Positions 1-7,326 of a stretch of DNA of 22,042 nucleotides are shown in pieces. Source of the stretch: an uncultured Acidaminococcus sp. (lineage in GTDB: Bacteria; Bacillota_C; Negativicutes; Acidaminococcales; Acidaminococcaceae); NCBI GenBank assembly GCA_900314165.1, contig OMUE01000209.1:1-22042 (forward strand). The letters run 5' to 3'. The translations under genes were made by a program, and so were the position numbers. How positions within the stretch are numbered: position 1 is the stretch's first letter; the number at the start of each line of letters is the position of its first letter. The notes under the pieces are model-generated. The model had not been told where the DNA came from and ran no database searches. It was given only the letters and a program-made list of their open reading frames with translations.

Positions 1-124
1 AGCCGGCGTCTACCAGGTCGTTGACCAGTTCGATTTTTTGTTCCGTCGTAGGGATAACTTTTTCATTCTGCAGACCATCACGGAGGCCCACTTCGCAGAT
101 GCGGACTTTCTTTACTAATTCCAT
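1..124 (-). CDS. HMG-CoA lyase-like (DRE-TIM) protein, N-terminal part only
   Basis: Only the first 41 or so codons are in the window; the gene runs off the left edge. The start is the ATG read down from 124, preceded by AAGGAG about 7 bases upstream. The visible protein contains EVGLRDGLQNE near residues 10-20. This is the family signature of hydroxymethylglutaryl-CoA lyases and related DRE-TIM aldolases, in which the Arg-Asp pair helps bind the divalent metal and substrate. These enzymes split or form C-C bonds next to a tertiary alcohol. It follows the isocitrate-lyase-like gene on the same strand after 184 bases that hold a repeat element, and I see no clear promoter of its own. The family call is solid. 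The substrate is unknown; it could be HMG-CoA or another hydroxyacyl compound, and the context hints at a lyase step in the same catabolic module. Confidence 0.8.
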   Translation of the reverse strand, partial: MELVKKVRICEVGLRDGLQNEKVIPTTEQKIELVNDLVDAG

Positions 125-170
125 GAGTTTTCTCCTTATTGTTTTTAACTATTCTGAAATCGTTATCACT

Positions 171-257
171 CCGTAGGGGTTCATCGTAAGATGAACCCAC
201 CAAGCATACTCATTTAAAGGATTCTCGGTGGGCGCATCTTACGATGCGCCCCTACAG
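171..257. repeat. 87-bp double-hairpin (BIME/REP-like) repeat, copy 1
   Basis: This intergenic element has two hairpins in head-to-head order. The left stem is GGGTTCATC/GATGAACCC and the right stem is GGGCGCATC/GATGCGCCC. Both outer edges carry GTAGGGG (left) or CCCCTAC (right), so the whole unit is an imperfect terminal inverted repeat of about 31 bases. A second copy of identical length lies at 10372-10458, with 75 of 87 positions the same by my count. The remaining bases of the 125-308 gap are AT-rich, with no gene visible. Confidence 0.85.
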
Positions 258-308
258 TTGAAATATATGTATGAGTATTAAAATTGAGAGCTATTAAAGA
301 CTGTTAGA

Positions 309-1175
309 TTAGTCTCTCAAATACTTGTCGCCGATTTCACGGATGCGGTCCACGCCTACCAGGTTGATGTAGGTCTGGAAGTCAATCATTTCACCGGTGT
401 AGCCGGCATCGCTGCCGTGTTCTTTGATGTACTTCAGCACGTTCAGTTCAGCAGCAACCTGAGCGAACAGGACGCTGAACGGGAATGTGATGATTTTGTA
501 GCCCAGCTTCGTACCGCAGTCTTCCGCGCTGAAGCCTTTGAAGAATTCCTGTTGCGGGAAGAAGCCCAGATGCAGAGGACCATGGACTTTTTCAGGCAGG
601 GAAATCAGTTCTTCCCGGGTCTTCGGCAGGACTTTAACCATGTCGGCACCGGCATCCAGATAGGCGTTAGCACGTTCCACAGCTTCATCGAAGGGAGCAT
701 CGGTCCGGGCGATGATCAGCAGGTCAGGATCCCGACGGGTATCTACAGCAGCGCGGATCTTGCCGCACATTTCTTCCGTGGAGATGACTTCAGCCTTCTT
801 CAGGAACGGGCAGTTAGGCGGTTGTTTCTGGTCTTCAATGAAGTAGCCGCCGATCCCGGTCTTTTCATATTCCGTAGCGGTACGGATTACGTTCAGAGCG
901 TTGCCATAGCCACCTTCTGCATCGCAGATGATAGGGATATTTACAGCGTCAACCATCTTATTCAGGATGGAAACCGTTTCGTTCAGAGCTAAGAGGCCCG
1001 TATCCGGCTGAGCCAGCACAGCACCGTGCATGCCGTAACCGGTGGTACCGATGATCTGGAAGCCCGTTACTTCGATAGCCTTGGCGCTCAGCGCATCATA
1101 AGCGCAGGGAGCTACCAGGTATTGGTTTTCTTTCATGAGACGACGCAGTTTCGTGGTCATTCTTTCTTTTGTCAT
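309..1175 (-). CDS. Isocitrate lyase/PEP mutase superfamily carbon-carbon lyase
   Basis: The product is 288 aa, the usual size for methylisocitrate lyase, 2,3-dimethylmalate lyase and oxaloacetate hydrolase-type members. Family landmarks are CDAEGGYGN (Asp85, metal/substrate region), YFIEDQ (Glu114-Asp115) and IARTDA (Arg157). The catalytic KRCGH loop of lyases appears here as PPNCPF: Cys122 aligns with the general-acid cysteine, but the flanking Lys, Arg, Gly and His are replaced. It therefore belongs near the lyases rather than the PEP mutases, with an altered active-site loop and unknown substrate. I chose the ATG at 1175 because AAAGGATGG lies 10-18 bases upstream; the in-frame GTG at 1202 has no ribosome site. 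It has its own promoter (1315-1343) and follows the ThDP enzyme gene. I infer that it cleaves a hydroxy di- or tricarboxylate made by the upstream enzymes. Confidence 0.8.
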   Translation of the reverse strand: MTKERMTTKLRRLMKENQYLVAPCAYDALSAKAIEVTGFQIIGTTGYGMHGAVLAQPDTGLLALNETVSILNKMVDAVNIPIICDAEGGYGNALNVIRTATEYEKTGIGGYFIEDQKQPPNCPFLKKAEVISTEEMCGKIRAAVDTRRDPDLLIIARTDAPFDEAVERANAYLDAGADMVKVLPKTREELISLPEKVHGPLHLGFFPQQEFFKGFSAEDCGTKLGYKIITFPFSVLFAQVAAELNVLKYIKEHGSDAGYTGEMIDFQTYINLVGVDRIREIGDKYLRD

Positions 1176-1216
1176 TTGTAGAAGCCATCCTTTCTGTTTC
1201 ACCCAGATTACTAATT

Positions 1217-1256
1217 AAAAGGCCCCGCCCCTGCCCGAAGCAGGAGCAGGGCCTTC
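1217..1256 (-). terminator. GC-rich hairpin with short U run: terminator or leader attenuator
   Basis: Read on the minus strand, AAGGCCCTGCTCCTGC pairs with an opposite GGCAGGGGCGGGGCCTT arm around a TTCG-type loop and is followed by TTTTAATT. It lies downstream of the ThDP enzyme stop (1398), but also between the predicted promoter at 1315-1343 and the lyase start at 1175. It may therefore end the first transcript or attenuate the second. Confidence 0.7.
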
Positions 1257-1314
1257 TTCCATGTTGTTCCGTCACAGGTCAGTCGGCTGTATGCCTTGTT
1301 TCCTTGACAACTAC

Positions 1315-1343
1315 AGTATAGCCTTGCCTATGGAAAACAACAA
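1315..1343 (-). promoter_or_regulatory. Sigma-70 type promoter for the isocitrate-lyase-like gene
   Basis: Minus-strand -35 TTGTTG (1338-1343), exact 17-base spacer, -10 TATACT (1315-1320). The predicted start site is near 1308, giving a leader of about 130 bases that contains the 1217-1256 hairpin. Confidence 0.6.
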
Positions 1344-1365
1344 ATACAAGTCTTATAGGTTTTTA

Positions 1366-1397
1366 ATAGATAGTATCTATCGTTCAACCACGGTTGA
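1366..1397. promoter_or_regulatory. Candidate LysR-type operator (T-N11-A palindrome) plus second inverted repeat
   Basis: ATAGATA-g-TATCTAT (1366-1380) is a perfect 15-base dyad that fits the LysR-family T-N11-A pattern. Its centre is about 65 bases upstream of the predicted start near 1308, the usual place for a LysR recognition site. A second dyad, TCAACC-ac-GGTTGA, occupies 1384-1397 directly after the ThDP enzyme stop codon. The adjacent LysR gene (3211-4185) is the obvious candidate regulator. Confidence 0.5.
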
Positions 1398-3233
1398 TTA
1401 TTTAGCGTTGTGGGACTTGGAGTGGTTCGGCGCTACGAACTGGCCTTTTTCGTTTTTCACCAGTTTACCATCTTCAACCAACTTGGTCGGGCTGTAGATA
1501 TCGTTGATGTTCCAGCAGCCAGGAGTAGGAACGACGATGTTTTCCATGGGAGCTTCTACCAGGAACGGACGGCCTTCTTTGTTGGCTTTGATAGCAGCTT
1601 CCATAGCGGGTTTGAATTCGTCAGCGCTGTGTACGCAGATGGATTCTACGCCGTAAGCTTTGGCTACGCCTGCCCAGCTGGGGCTGTAGGAGTCGCCGTT
1701 GGGAGTATGGAAGACAGTACCGAACTTCGTGCCATAGTTAGCGTTTTCCAGGCCGGCGATGGTGCCGAAAGCGGAGTTGTTCATGATGACCCAGGTGCAG
1801 GCAATGTTTTGTTCTACGGCCGTTGCCAGGCAGGTGGGGTTGACACCGAAGCCGCCGTCACCGGTCAGGGTGATGCAGATCTTGTCAGGAGCGCCCAGTT
1901 TGCCGCCCAGGACTGCGGAAGCGCCGAAGCCCATGGTTGCCAGACCGGAGGAGTGATGGATGGTGCCAGGCACCGTAATGTCGAATTGCTGAGCCACACC
2001 GTTCTTGTTCCAGCCCACATCGGTGAAGATATGTGCGTCTTCAGGCAGTACAGCCTTTACGTCGTGGAGAATTCTTTGCGGGGTCATGGGGAAGCGGCCA
2101 TCCAGGGAGATTGCTTCGTTGCTCTTCTTGAATTCAGCTTTAGCCTTGGCAATGGCTTCCCGCAGTGCAGGATTGCTCTTGCCTTCCGGGCAGATCTTCT
2201 TGACTTCTTCCAGGATCTGCTGCAGTCCCAGTTTCAGGTCGCCCACTGCGCCGATGGATACAGGGTAGTTACGGCCGATTTCGGTGGGATCGATGTCGAT
2301 CTGCAGGAATTCGGTATAGTCAGGATCGAAGGTTACGCCCCGATACCAAGAGGAGCTGTCTGCTTCAGCAAAGCGGGTGCCCAGGCCCAGGATCACGTCT
2401 GCTTTCGTGGTCAGGGAGTGGGTGAATTCCATGCCCCAGAAACCGGTCTGGCCGATCATCAGAGGATGGGTATCGCTGATGCAGCCTTGGCCCATCAGGG
2501 TACGGGATACGGGGATATCCAGGAATTCTGCCAGAGCAGCCAGTTCGTCGGAAGCCTGAGCCAGCAGGATACCGCCACCGGCGTGGATGACAGGGTTCTT
2601 AGCGTTGACCAGTTTTTCAGCAATAGCTTTGGCAGCAGCAGGATCCAGTGCAGGTTTCCAGGTAATATTGCTGTCTCTGTAGGTCCGATCCCAGATGTAG
2701 TCTTCTACTTCGCGAGAGAAGATATCCATAGGAACGTCGATGAGCACAGGGCCGGGACGGCCGGATTCAGCCAGACGGAAAGCCTTGTCCATGATTTCAG
2801 CCATGGATTCAGGATCGTCTACCCGCCAAGCGCGTTTTACAACGGGTTCCAGGATGCGGTACTGGCTGCCGTCAGCATGCATGTTCACTTCCTGGTGAGG
2901 ATGCTTGCCGAAGTAGTAGCTGGGCACATCGCCGGCGATGACAACCATGGGGATGGAGTCAAAAGCAGCGTTGGCCACACCGGTCAGTACGTTGGTGATC
3001 CCAGGTCCAAGGTGGCACATGCAGACGGAAGCTCTGTGGGTCACACGAGCGTAGCCGTCAGCAGCCGTAGAAGCAACGGCTTCGTGCCGGTTGGAAATGT
3101 ATTTTACTTTCTTGCTGCGGGACAGGGCGTCCAGCATTGCGATGACCGTATGGCCGCACAGGCCGAATACATACTTCACATCGCGTCTTTCCAGATAGTT
3201 AACCATCAAATCAGCTACCAGCTTTTTCGTCAT
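1398..3233 (-). CDS. ThDP-dependent enzyme, acetolactate synthase-like fold, possible C-C (ring) hydrolase
   Basis: This 611-aa protein has the three-domain layout of the pyruvate oxidase/acetolactate synthase family. The N-terminal ThDP-activating Glu51 lies in NRHEAVASTAADGYAR, a central domain spans about 190-350, and the C-terminal ThDP motif is GDG (458-460) to NN (485-486). In place of the FGxPG seen in acetolactate synthases, residues 23-29 read FGLCGHT, with His28. From memory, inositol-pathway IolD and cyclohexane-1,2-dione hydrolase also carry a Gly-His here, and both cleave cyclic 1,2-diketones. The start is the ATG at 3233, with GGAGGA 7 bases upstream inside the 3' end of the LysR gene (23-base overlap, translational coupling likely). 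No acetolactate synthase small subunit or other branched-chain gene lies nearby, which argues against biosynthesis. Acetolactate synthase-like decarboxylase or acyltransferase remains an alternative. Confidence 0.8.
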   Translation of the reverse strand: MTKKLVADLMVNYLERRDVKYVFGLCGHTVIAMLDALSRSKKVKYISNRHEAVASTAADGYARVTHRASVCMCHLGPGITNVLTGVANAAFDSIPMVVIAGDVPSYYFGKHPHQEVNMHADGSQYRILEPVVKRAWRVDDPESMAEIMDKAFRLAESGRPGPVLIDVPMDIFSREVEDYIWDRTYRDSNITWKPALDPAAAKAIAEKLVNAKNPVIHAGGGILLAQASDELAALAEFLDIPVSRTLMGQGCISDTHPLMIGQTGFWGMEFTHSLTTKADVILGLGTRFAEADSSSWYRGVTFDPDYTEFLQIDIDPTEIGRNYPVSIGAVGDLKLGLQQILEEVKKICPEGKSNPALREAIAKAKAEFKKSNEAISLDGRFPMTPQRILHDVKAVLPEDAHIFTDVGWNKNGVAQQFDITVPGTIHHSSGLATMGFGASAVLGGKLGAPDKICITLTGDGGFGVNPTCLATAVEQNIACTWVIMNNSAFGTIAGLENANYGTKFGTVFHTPNGDSYSPSWAGVAKAYGVESICVHSADEFKPAMEAAIKANKEGRPFLVEAPMENIVVPTPGCWNINDIYSPTKLVEDGKLVKNEKGQFVAPNHSKSHNAK

Positions 3234-4185
3234 AACTAAATCCTCCATTCATAATGCCTTGAGATGTCCGAGCAGGGCGCAGGCCCCGTTTTTCCAAATA
3301 TTGATTAAACACATCGCCACAACGGATAATATACTTTTTAAAATATTCAGCTGCCGGTGGAATATACCGGTTCGTGTTCCATTGCAGATACAACTTCCGT
3401 TCGTTGAAGTTCTCCGCAATGGGAATCACCTTTGTGCCTTCCGGTGCACCGCTTAAGGGATACGGTACGATGGAAACCCCATAGCCGGCTGCTACCAGCC
3501 CGAAGATAATCATGTCATTATGGGTTTCAATCACGCTGTTTACTTTCACGCCCCTTTGGGCGAAAGCCCTGCTGATAATCCCGTTCAGTTCACCGTTCCG
3601 GTTGAAGTTGATGAATTTCTCGCCAGCAAAGTCCTTCAGACTGACACAGGACTTCCTGGCAAAGGGATGGCTCTCAGGTACGGCCGCCACTAGCGGGTGG
3701 GTACCTATGTAAGTAGATCCTATCTGAGGGGCATCGATCTTCGTGCAGATGATCAAATCGATGGAGCCATCCAGGATTTCCTTACTGAGTTCATCCCAGC
3801 CCTGGGAGCTGTAGTTGAACTGCACACCCAGGCGATTCGTTTCACTGTGGTATTGCACAATCATGTCGGAAGCAAACGCTTCCACGGAGTAGAACCCGCT
3901 CATGGAAATGGTGCCGGAATTGGGATTGATGTAATCCTGCAGCGTATTGATACCGGTTTCCAGGGTATTCAGGGTCTTTTTGGCGTAAGGCAGGAAAATC
4001 TGGCCGTACTTCGTCAGCTTGATGTTCCGACCCTGCCGCTCAAACAGCTCCGCCCCCAGCTCATGTTCCATGTCCTTCATGGCATGGCTCAGGTTCGACT
4101 GACTGACCCGCAGCTTGTCCGCAGCCTTCGTGTAATGTTCTAATTCAGCAATTGTAGTAAAATAATACAACCATTGAAGATTCAT
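3211..4185 (-). CDS. LysR-family transcriptional regulator
   Basis: The protein is 324 aa, standard for the family. Residues 1-60 form the winged helix-turn-helix, with AADKLRVSQSNLSHAMKDME as its core and the typical ELGAELFERQGRNIKLTKYG wing. Residues from about 90 to 295 form the periplasmic-binding-like inducer domain, with ATG 4185 preceded by AAAGGAA. The gene sits between the TRAP transporter operon and the ThDP enzyme, overlaps the latter by 23 bases and shares its strand. I infer that it senses the transported substrate or a breakdown product and acts on the T-N11-A dyad at 1366-1380, and possibly on the 9079-9535 control region. There is little room for a promoter just upstream (4186-4221 follows a terminator), so expression may depend on read-through or a promoter inside dctP. 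Confidence 0.9.
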   Translation of the reverse strand: MNLQWLYYFTTIAELEHYTKAADKLRVSQSNLSHAMKDMEHELGAELFERQGRNIKLTKYGQIFLPYAKKTLNTLETGINTLQDYINPNSGTISMSGFYSVEAFASDMIVQYHSETNRLGVQFNYSSQGWDELSKEILDGSIDLIICTKIDAPQIGSTYIGTHPLVAAVPESHPFARKSCVSLKDFAGEKFINFNRNGELNGIISRAFAQRGVKVNSVIETHNDMIIFGLVAAGYGVSIVPYPLSGAPEGTKVIPIAENFNERKLYLQWNTNRYIPPAAEYFKKYIIRCGDVFNQYLEKRGLRPARTSQGIMNGGFSYDEKAGS

Positions 4186-4221
4186 AGCAGTTTCCTTTCT
4201 CCGAATTGGAAAGGAACTTTC

Positions 4222-4268
4222 TTAAAAAGAGAGTGCTGCCTGTCCGCCGCTGCGGGCAGACAGCACTG
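4222..4268 (-). terminator. Strong intrinsic terminator of the TRAP operon
   Basis: On the minus strand AGTGCTGTCTGCCCGC pairs with GCGGACAGGCAGCACT (two mismatches) and is followed by TCTCTTTTT. It begins 12 bases after the dctP stop codon and separates the transporter operon from the LysR-ThDP pair. Confidence 0.85.
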
Positions 4269-4279
4269 TGTTACACAAC

Positions 4280-5359
4280 TTATTTTGCTTTAGCAGCCTT
4301 ATCCAATTCTTTCATCAGCAGAGTGCCCATGCCATTGACTTGTTTGTCGATGTCAGCATACAGAGCTTTTACGCCGGGCAGAGCCAGGACAGCATCATAG
4401 AAGTCTTTCTTGTAGGTTACCAGGGTCATGCCTTTCTTCTTCAGGCCTTCCTTGTTGTCCTTGTCAACCTTGCCCAGTTTCGGAGCCAGTTCTTTCAGAG
4501 CGTCAGCAACAGCTTGGTTCAGAGCTTTCTGGTAAGCAGGATCCAGGGATTCGAAAGCTTTCTTGTTGATGCAGATCTGGTTAGCATACAGGATGTGGTT
4601 GGTGTCAGCCAGGTATTTTTGTACTTCGTTGAAGTTAGCGGTAGCAACAGTATCAGCAGCGTTTTCTTCTGCGTCCACAGTACCGGATTGCAGAGCGAAG
4701 TACAGTTCAGGCCATGCCAGCGGAGTGGGGTTAGCACCCAGAGCGGTCCAGAAGGCCATGTGGTTCTTGTTGCTCATGGTACGGATCTTCAGGCCTTTGA
4801 AGTCATCCAGGGTCTTCAGGTCTTTGTTAGCGGTGGTCAGACGGTAGGTAGCGTTTTGCAGGATACCCAGGTATTTCAGGCCGGCTTTGTCATAAGCAGC
4901 GTTCAGTTTCGTGTTGAATTCGCCCTTTTGGTTCAGGACCTTGTCAATGGTCTTGCCATCGTATTTAGCGAAGGACATAGGCAGGTCGAATACGGCGGTT
5001 TCAGGGATGATGGCGGTCAGAGGAGCCATCTGCATAACTACGATCTGGATATCGTTGGATTTGATCTGGCGCAACAGGTCTTCGTCGCCGCCCAGTTCGC
5101 TGTTAGGATGGTAGTCAATCTTCAGTTTGCCACCAGTGATCTTGTCAACGTTCTTAGCAACCAGTTCACCGAACTGTTGACCGGCAGAACCTTTACCGGC
5201 GGAGTCAGCACCGATCAGTTCTACAGCTTTCAGTTTGGCATAGTCGCCGCTGCCGGAAGCAGCCTTTTCAGCTTTCTTGGGTTCTTCGCCGCCGCAAGCG
5301 GTGAGAGACAGAGCCAGGATACCGGTCATGATTAAAGCAGCCAGTTTTTTCATTTTCAT
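4280..5359 (-). CDS. dctP: TRAP transporter solute-binding lipoprotein (DctP family)
   Basis: This 359-aa periplasmic binding protein captures a carboxylated substrate for the DctQM membrane pair. The start is ATG 5359 with GGGAGGA 8 bases upstream. Residues 1-22 are a lipoprotein signal, with LTAC lipobox and Cys22. A linker rich in Lys, Glu and Ala follows. KIRT at 191-194 supplies Arg193, the residue that in this family forms the salt bridge to the ligand carboxylate. The stretch ANPTPLAWPELYFALQSGTV (from 209) is the family hallmark. It is the last gene of a dctQ-dctM-dctP order, 70 bases after dctM, ahead of a terminator. A dicarboxylate or sialic-acid substrate cannot be excluded, but the operon partners suggest a hydroaromatic acid such as shikimate or quinate. 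Confidence 0.93.
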   Translation of the reverse strand: MKMKKLAALIMTGILALSLTACGGEEPKKAEKAASGSGDYAKLKAVELIGADSAGKGSAGQQFGELVAKNVDKITGGKLKIDYHPNSELGGDEDLLRQIKSNDIQIVVMQMAPLTAIIPETAVFDLPMSFAKYDGKTIDKVLNQKGEFNTKLNAAYDKAGLKYLGILQNATYRLTTANKDLKTLDDFKGLKIRTMSNKNHMAFWTALGANPTPLAWPELYFALQSGTVDAEENAADTVATANFNEVQKYLADTNHILYANQICINKKAFESLDPAYQKALNQAVADALKELAPKLGKVDKDNKEGLKKKGMTLVTYKKDFYDAVLALPGVKALYADIDKQVNGMGTLLMKELDKAAKAK

Positions 5360-5429
5360 AAAAATGTTCCTCCCTTTTTTTGTTTGGTTTATATCCAATT
5401 TTTTTAAGCCAGATGGAATTACTTATCCC

Positions 5430-6740
5430 TTATTTAGGTGCCACTTTCAGCAAGCCGGGCAGATAGGTGGACAGTGCGGGGATGTAGGTGATCATGAACA
5501 GAGCGATGACGAAGGCAATGATGAAGGGAAATGCTTTCTTGGCAACCGCCATGGGCTGCTCCTTCGCTATGTTCCCTGCTACGAACAAGTCCAGTCCGAA
5601 AGGAGGAGTGGCCAGGCCGATGGACAGGCAGCATACCAGGACAACGCCCAGATGGACGGGGTCAACGCCCAGTTTCTTACAAGCCGGCAGCAGTACAGGT
5701 GCCAGGATGATGATTGCAGGGCCGGTATCCATAACCATACCCAGCAGGAAGAAGATGATGACCAGGACGGTCAGTACAGTAAAGGCGGAGTGGAAGTTGC
5801 CCAGGATGAAGGTTTCTACGGTTCTCGTAGCTCTCGTCAGGGACAGCACACGGCCGAATGCAGTTGCGAAGGCCAGTACGAAGGCCAGGCCGCCATAGGT
5901 CTTAACAGATTCGCACAGCATGGGGATCAGTTCGTTGATCTTCATGGTCTTGTAGATGAACAGGGAAACGATCAGTGCGTAGAATACGGATACGGTAGCA
6001 GCTTCGGTAGGAGTGGTAAAACCGGAATAGATACCGCCTAATACGATGACAGGGCACAGCAGAGCCCAGAAGGATTCTTTGAACAGGTGAACAAAGCCTT
6101 CTTTGGACAGTTCGTCCATACGTTCTTTGATTTTGGCTTTGTCTTCGCCATTTCTTGCACAGTAGAATACGGCATAGGCCATCAGGGCGACACCGATGAG
6201 GATACCGGGCATTACGCCGCCCAGGAACAGGTCACCGGTGGATACGCCGGTTGCCAGGGAATACAGTACGAAAGGAATGGAAGGCGGGATAATTACGCCC
6301 AGGCCGCCGGCTACAGCGATCAGGCCGGCGCTCCAGGTCTTGTCATAGCCCAGGTCCGTCAGGAACGGTACGCACATAGCACCTACAGCAGCGGTAGTAG
6401 CAGGACCGGAACCGGAGATGGCACCGTAGAACAGGCAGGTCAGGATCACTGCACAGGGCAGGCCACCGGTAAACCGGCCGGCAAAGAAAGCGAAGAAGTT
6501 GAACAGTTTCCGGGAAATACCGCCCTTAGCCATGATGACGCCGCCCAGGATGAACAGGGGCACAGCCAGGATAGGAGTGGAGTTAGCGCCGGAGAACGTG
6601 TTGTTCAGCAGCTGGACCACGGAACCACCTTTATGCAGCAGTTCGATCGGGGCTACAGAGCCCAGGATCATGGATACAGCAATAGGAATGGAAGCGGCAA
6701 TCGCTACCAGGAAGACTACGAATACCATTACGGCAGCCAT
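5430..6740 (-). CDS. dctM: TRAP transporter large permease (DctM family)
   Basis: This 436-aa, very hydrophobic protein has about 12 predicted membrane segments. It is the sodium-coupled permease subunit that translocates the ligand delivered by DctP. Family features include the N-terminal IPIAVSMILG region, SGSGPATTAAVGAMCVPF near residue 110, and GLATPPFGLDLFV in the last quarter. The start ATG overlaps the dctQ stop by one base (TAATG), with GGAAGGAGATGG upstream inside dctQ, so the two subunits are translationally coupled. The length matches ordinary DctM proteins, with no DctQ fusion. Confidence 0.95.
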   Translation of the reverse strand: MAAVMVFVVFLVAIAASIPIAVSMILGSVAPIELLHKGGSVVQLLNNTFSGANSTPILAVPLFILGGVIMAKGGISRKLFNFFAFFAGRFTGGLPCAVILTCLFYGAISGSGPATTAAVGAMCVPFLTDLGYDKTWSAGLIAVAGGLGVIIPPSIPFVLYSLATGVSTGDLFLGGVMPGILIGVALMAYAVFYCARNGEDKAKIKERMDELSKEGFVHLFKESFWALLCPVIVLGGIYSGFTTPTEAATVSVFYALIVSLFIYKTMKINELIPMLCESVKTYGGLAFVLAFATAFGRVLSLTRATRTVETFILGNFHSAFTVLTVLVIIFFLLGMVMDTGPAIIILAPVLLPACKKLGVDPVHLGVVLVCCLSIGLATPPFGLDLFVAGNIAKEQPMAVAKKAFPFIIAFVIALFMITYIPALSTYLPGLLKVAPK

Positions 6741-7297
6741 TATTTACCATCTCCTTCCTGTGCCATAGCTGCTTCTTTCGCAGCATCCTGCATCGTTTGT
6801 TCAAGGGTCGTCAGTTCTTTTTCATGGAAGCTCTTTACGTGGAGGATAATCATCTGGATGCCACGGAAGGCTGCCAGGAAGAAACCGATTACCATGAATA
6901 CATACACACCAGCCATGGACCATTGCATAGCAGGGGAAATTTCTTTACTCAGAGCAATGTTGTTATACACTTTAATGGAGAAGTAGCCCAGGTAGAACAT
7001 GCACACCATGGTGATAACGTCTACAACCAGGTTCACGATTTTCTTCAGTGCATCGGGAAGCAGGTCTTTCAGCACGCCCACCCGCAGCATGTTTTCCATA
7101 CGGATCGTATAGGGCAGAGAGATGAATACGCTCCAAATCCACATGAAACGGCAGAATTCTTCAGCCCAAGTCAGGGATGTCATGCCGGGAATCTTCCGGA
7201 CGATAACCTGCAGCATGCTGACGCAGGCGATCAGAACCAGCATAACGACCAGAAAGGCTTCTTCCAAATGCTTGTCCAGCCAGGATAGCACCTTCAT
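6740..7297 (-). CDS. dctQ: TRAP transporter small permease (DctQ family)
   Basis: This 185-aa inner-membrane protein has four hydrophobic segments (roughly 13-33, 48-66, 87-107 and 128-150) and a charged cytoplasmic tail rich in Glu, Ala and Met. The WAEEFCRFMWIWSVFISL segment is the conserved DctQ core. AAGGAGG lies 9 bases before the ATG at 7297; an earlier out-of-frame ATG closes after three codons. It follows the shikimate dehydrogenase-like gene by only 29 bases, so the transporter and the enzymes are made together. Confidence 0.92.
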   Translation of the reverse strand: MKVLSWLDKHLEEAFLVVMLVLIACVSMLQVIVRKIPGMTSLTWAEEFCRFMWIWSVFISLPYTIRMENMLRVGVLKDLLPDALKKIVNLVVDVITMVCMFYLGYFSIKVYNNIALSKEISPAMQWSMAGVYVFMVIGFFLAAFRGIQMIILHVKSFHEKELTTLEQTMQDAAKEAAMAQEGDGK

Positions 7298-7326
7298 TTG
7301 TTCATTCCTCCTTACGTTGTTCTTTC

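Noticed and set aside
1176..1202. GTG start extending the isocitrate-lyase-like protein by nine residues
   Set aside because: The AAAGGATGG ribosome site lies inside this stretch and points to the ATG at 1175.
309..3233. Phosphonate synthesis by PEP mutase plus phosphonopyruvate decarboxylase
   Set aside because: The lyase-like gene has EDQ followed by a Cys-bearing loop, not the PEP-mutase EDK...NS pattern, and the ThDP enzyme is a full-length 611-aa protein unlike the shorter decarboxylases; no phosphonate tailoring genes are present.
1410..3239. 609-codon open frame on the plus strand opposite the ThDP gene
   Set aside because: It mirrors the coding strand of a clear ThDP enzyme, has no ribosome site and no recognisable family; it is a product of codon bias.
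4268..5335. 355-codon plus-strand frame opposite dctP
   Set aside because: It is antisense to a strong TRAP binding-protein gene with a signal peptide and ribosome site; low-complexity Gln/Ser/Val composition fits a shadow frame.
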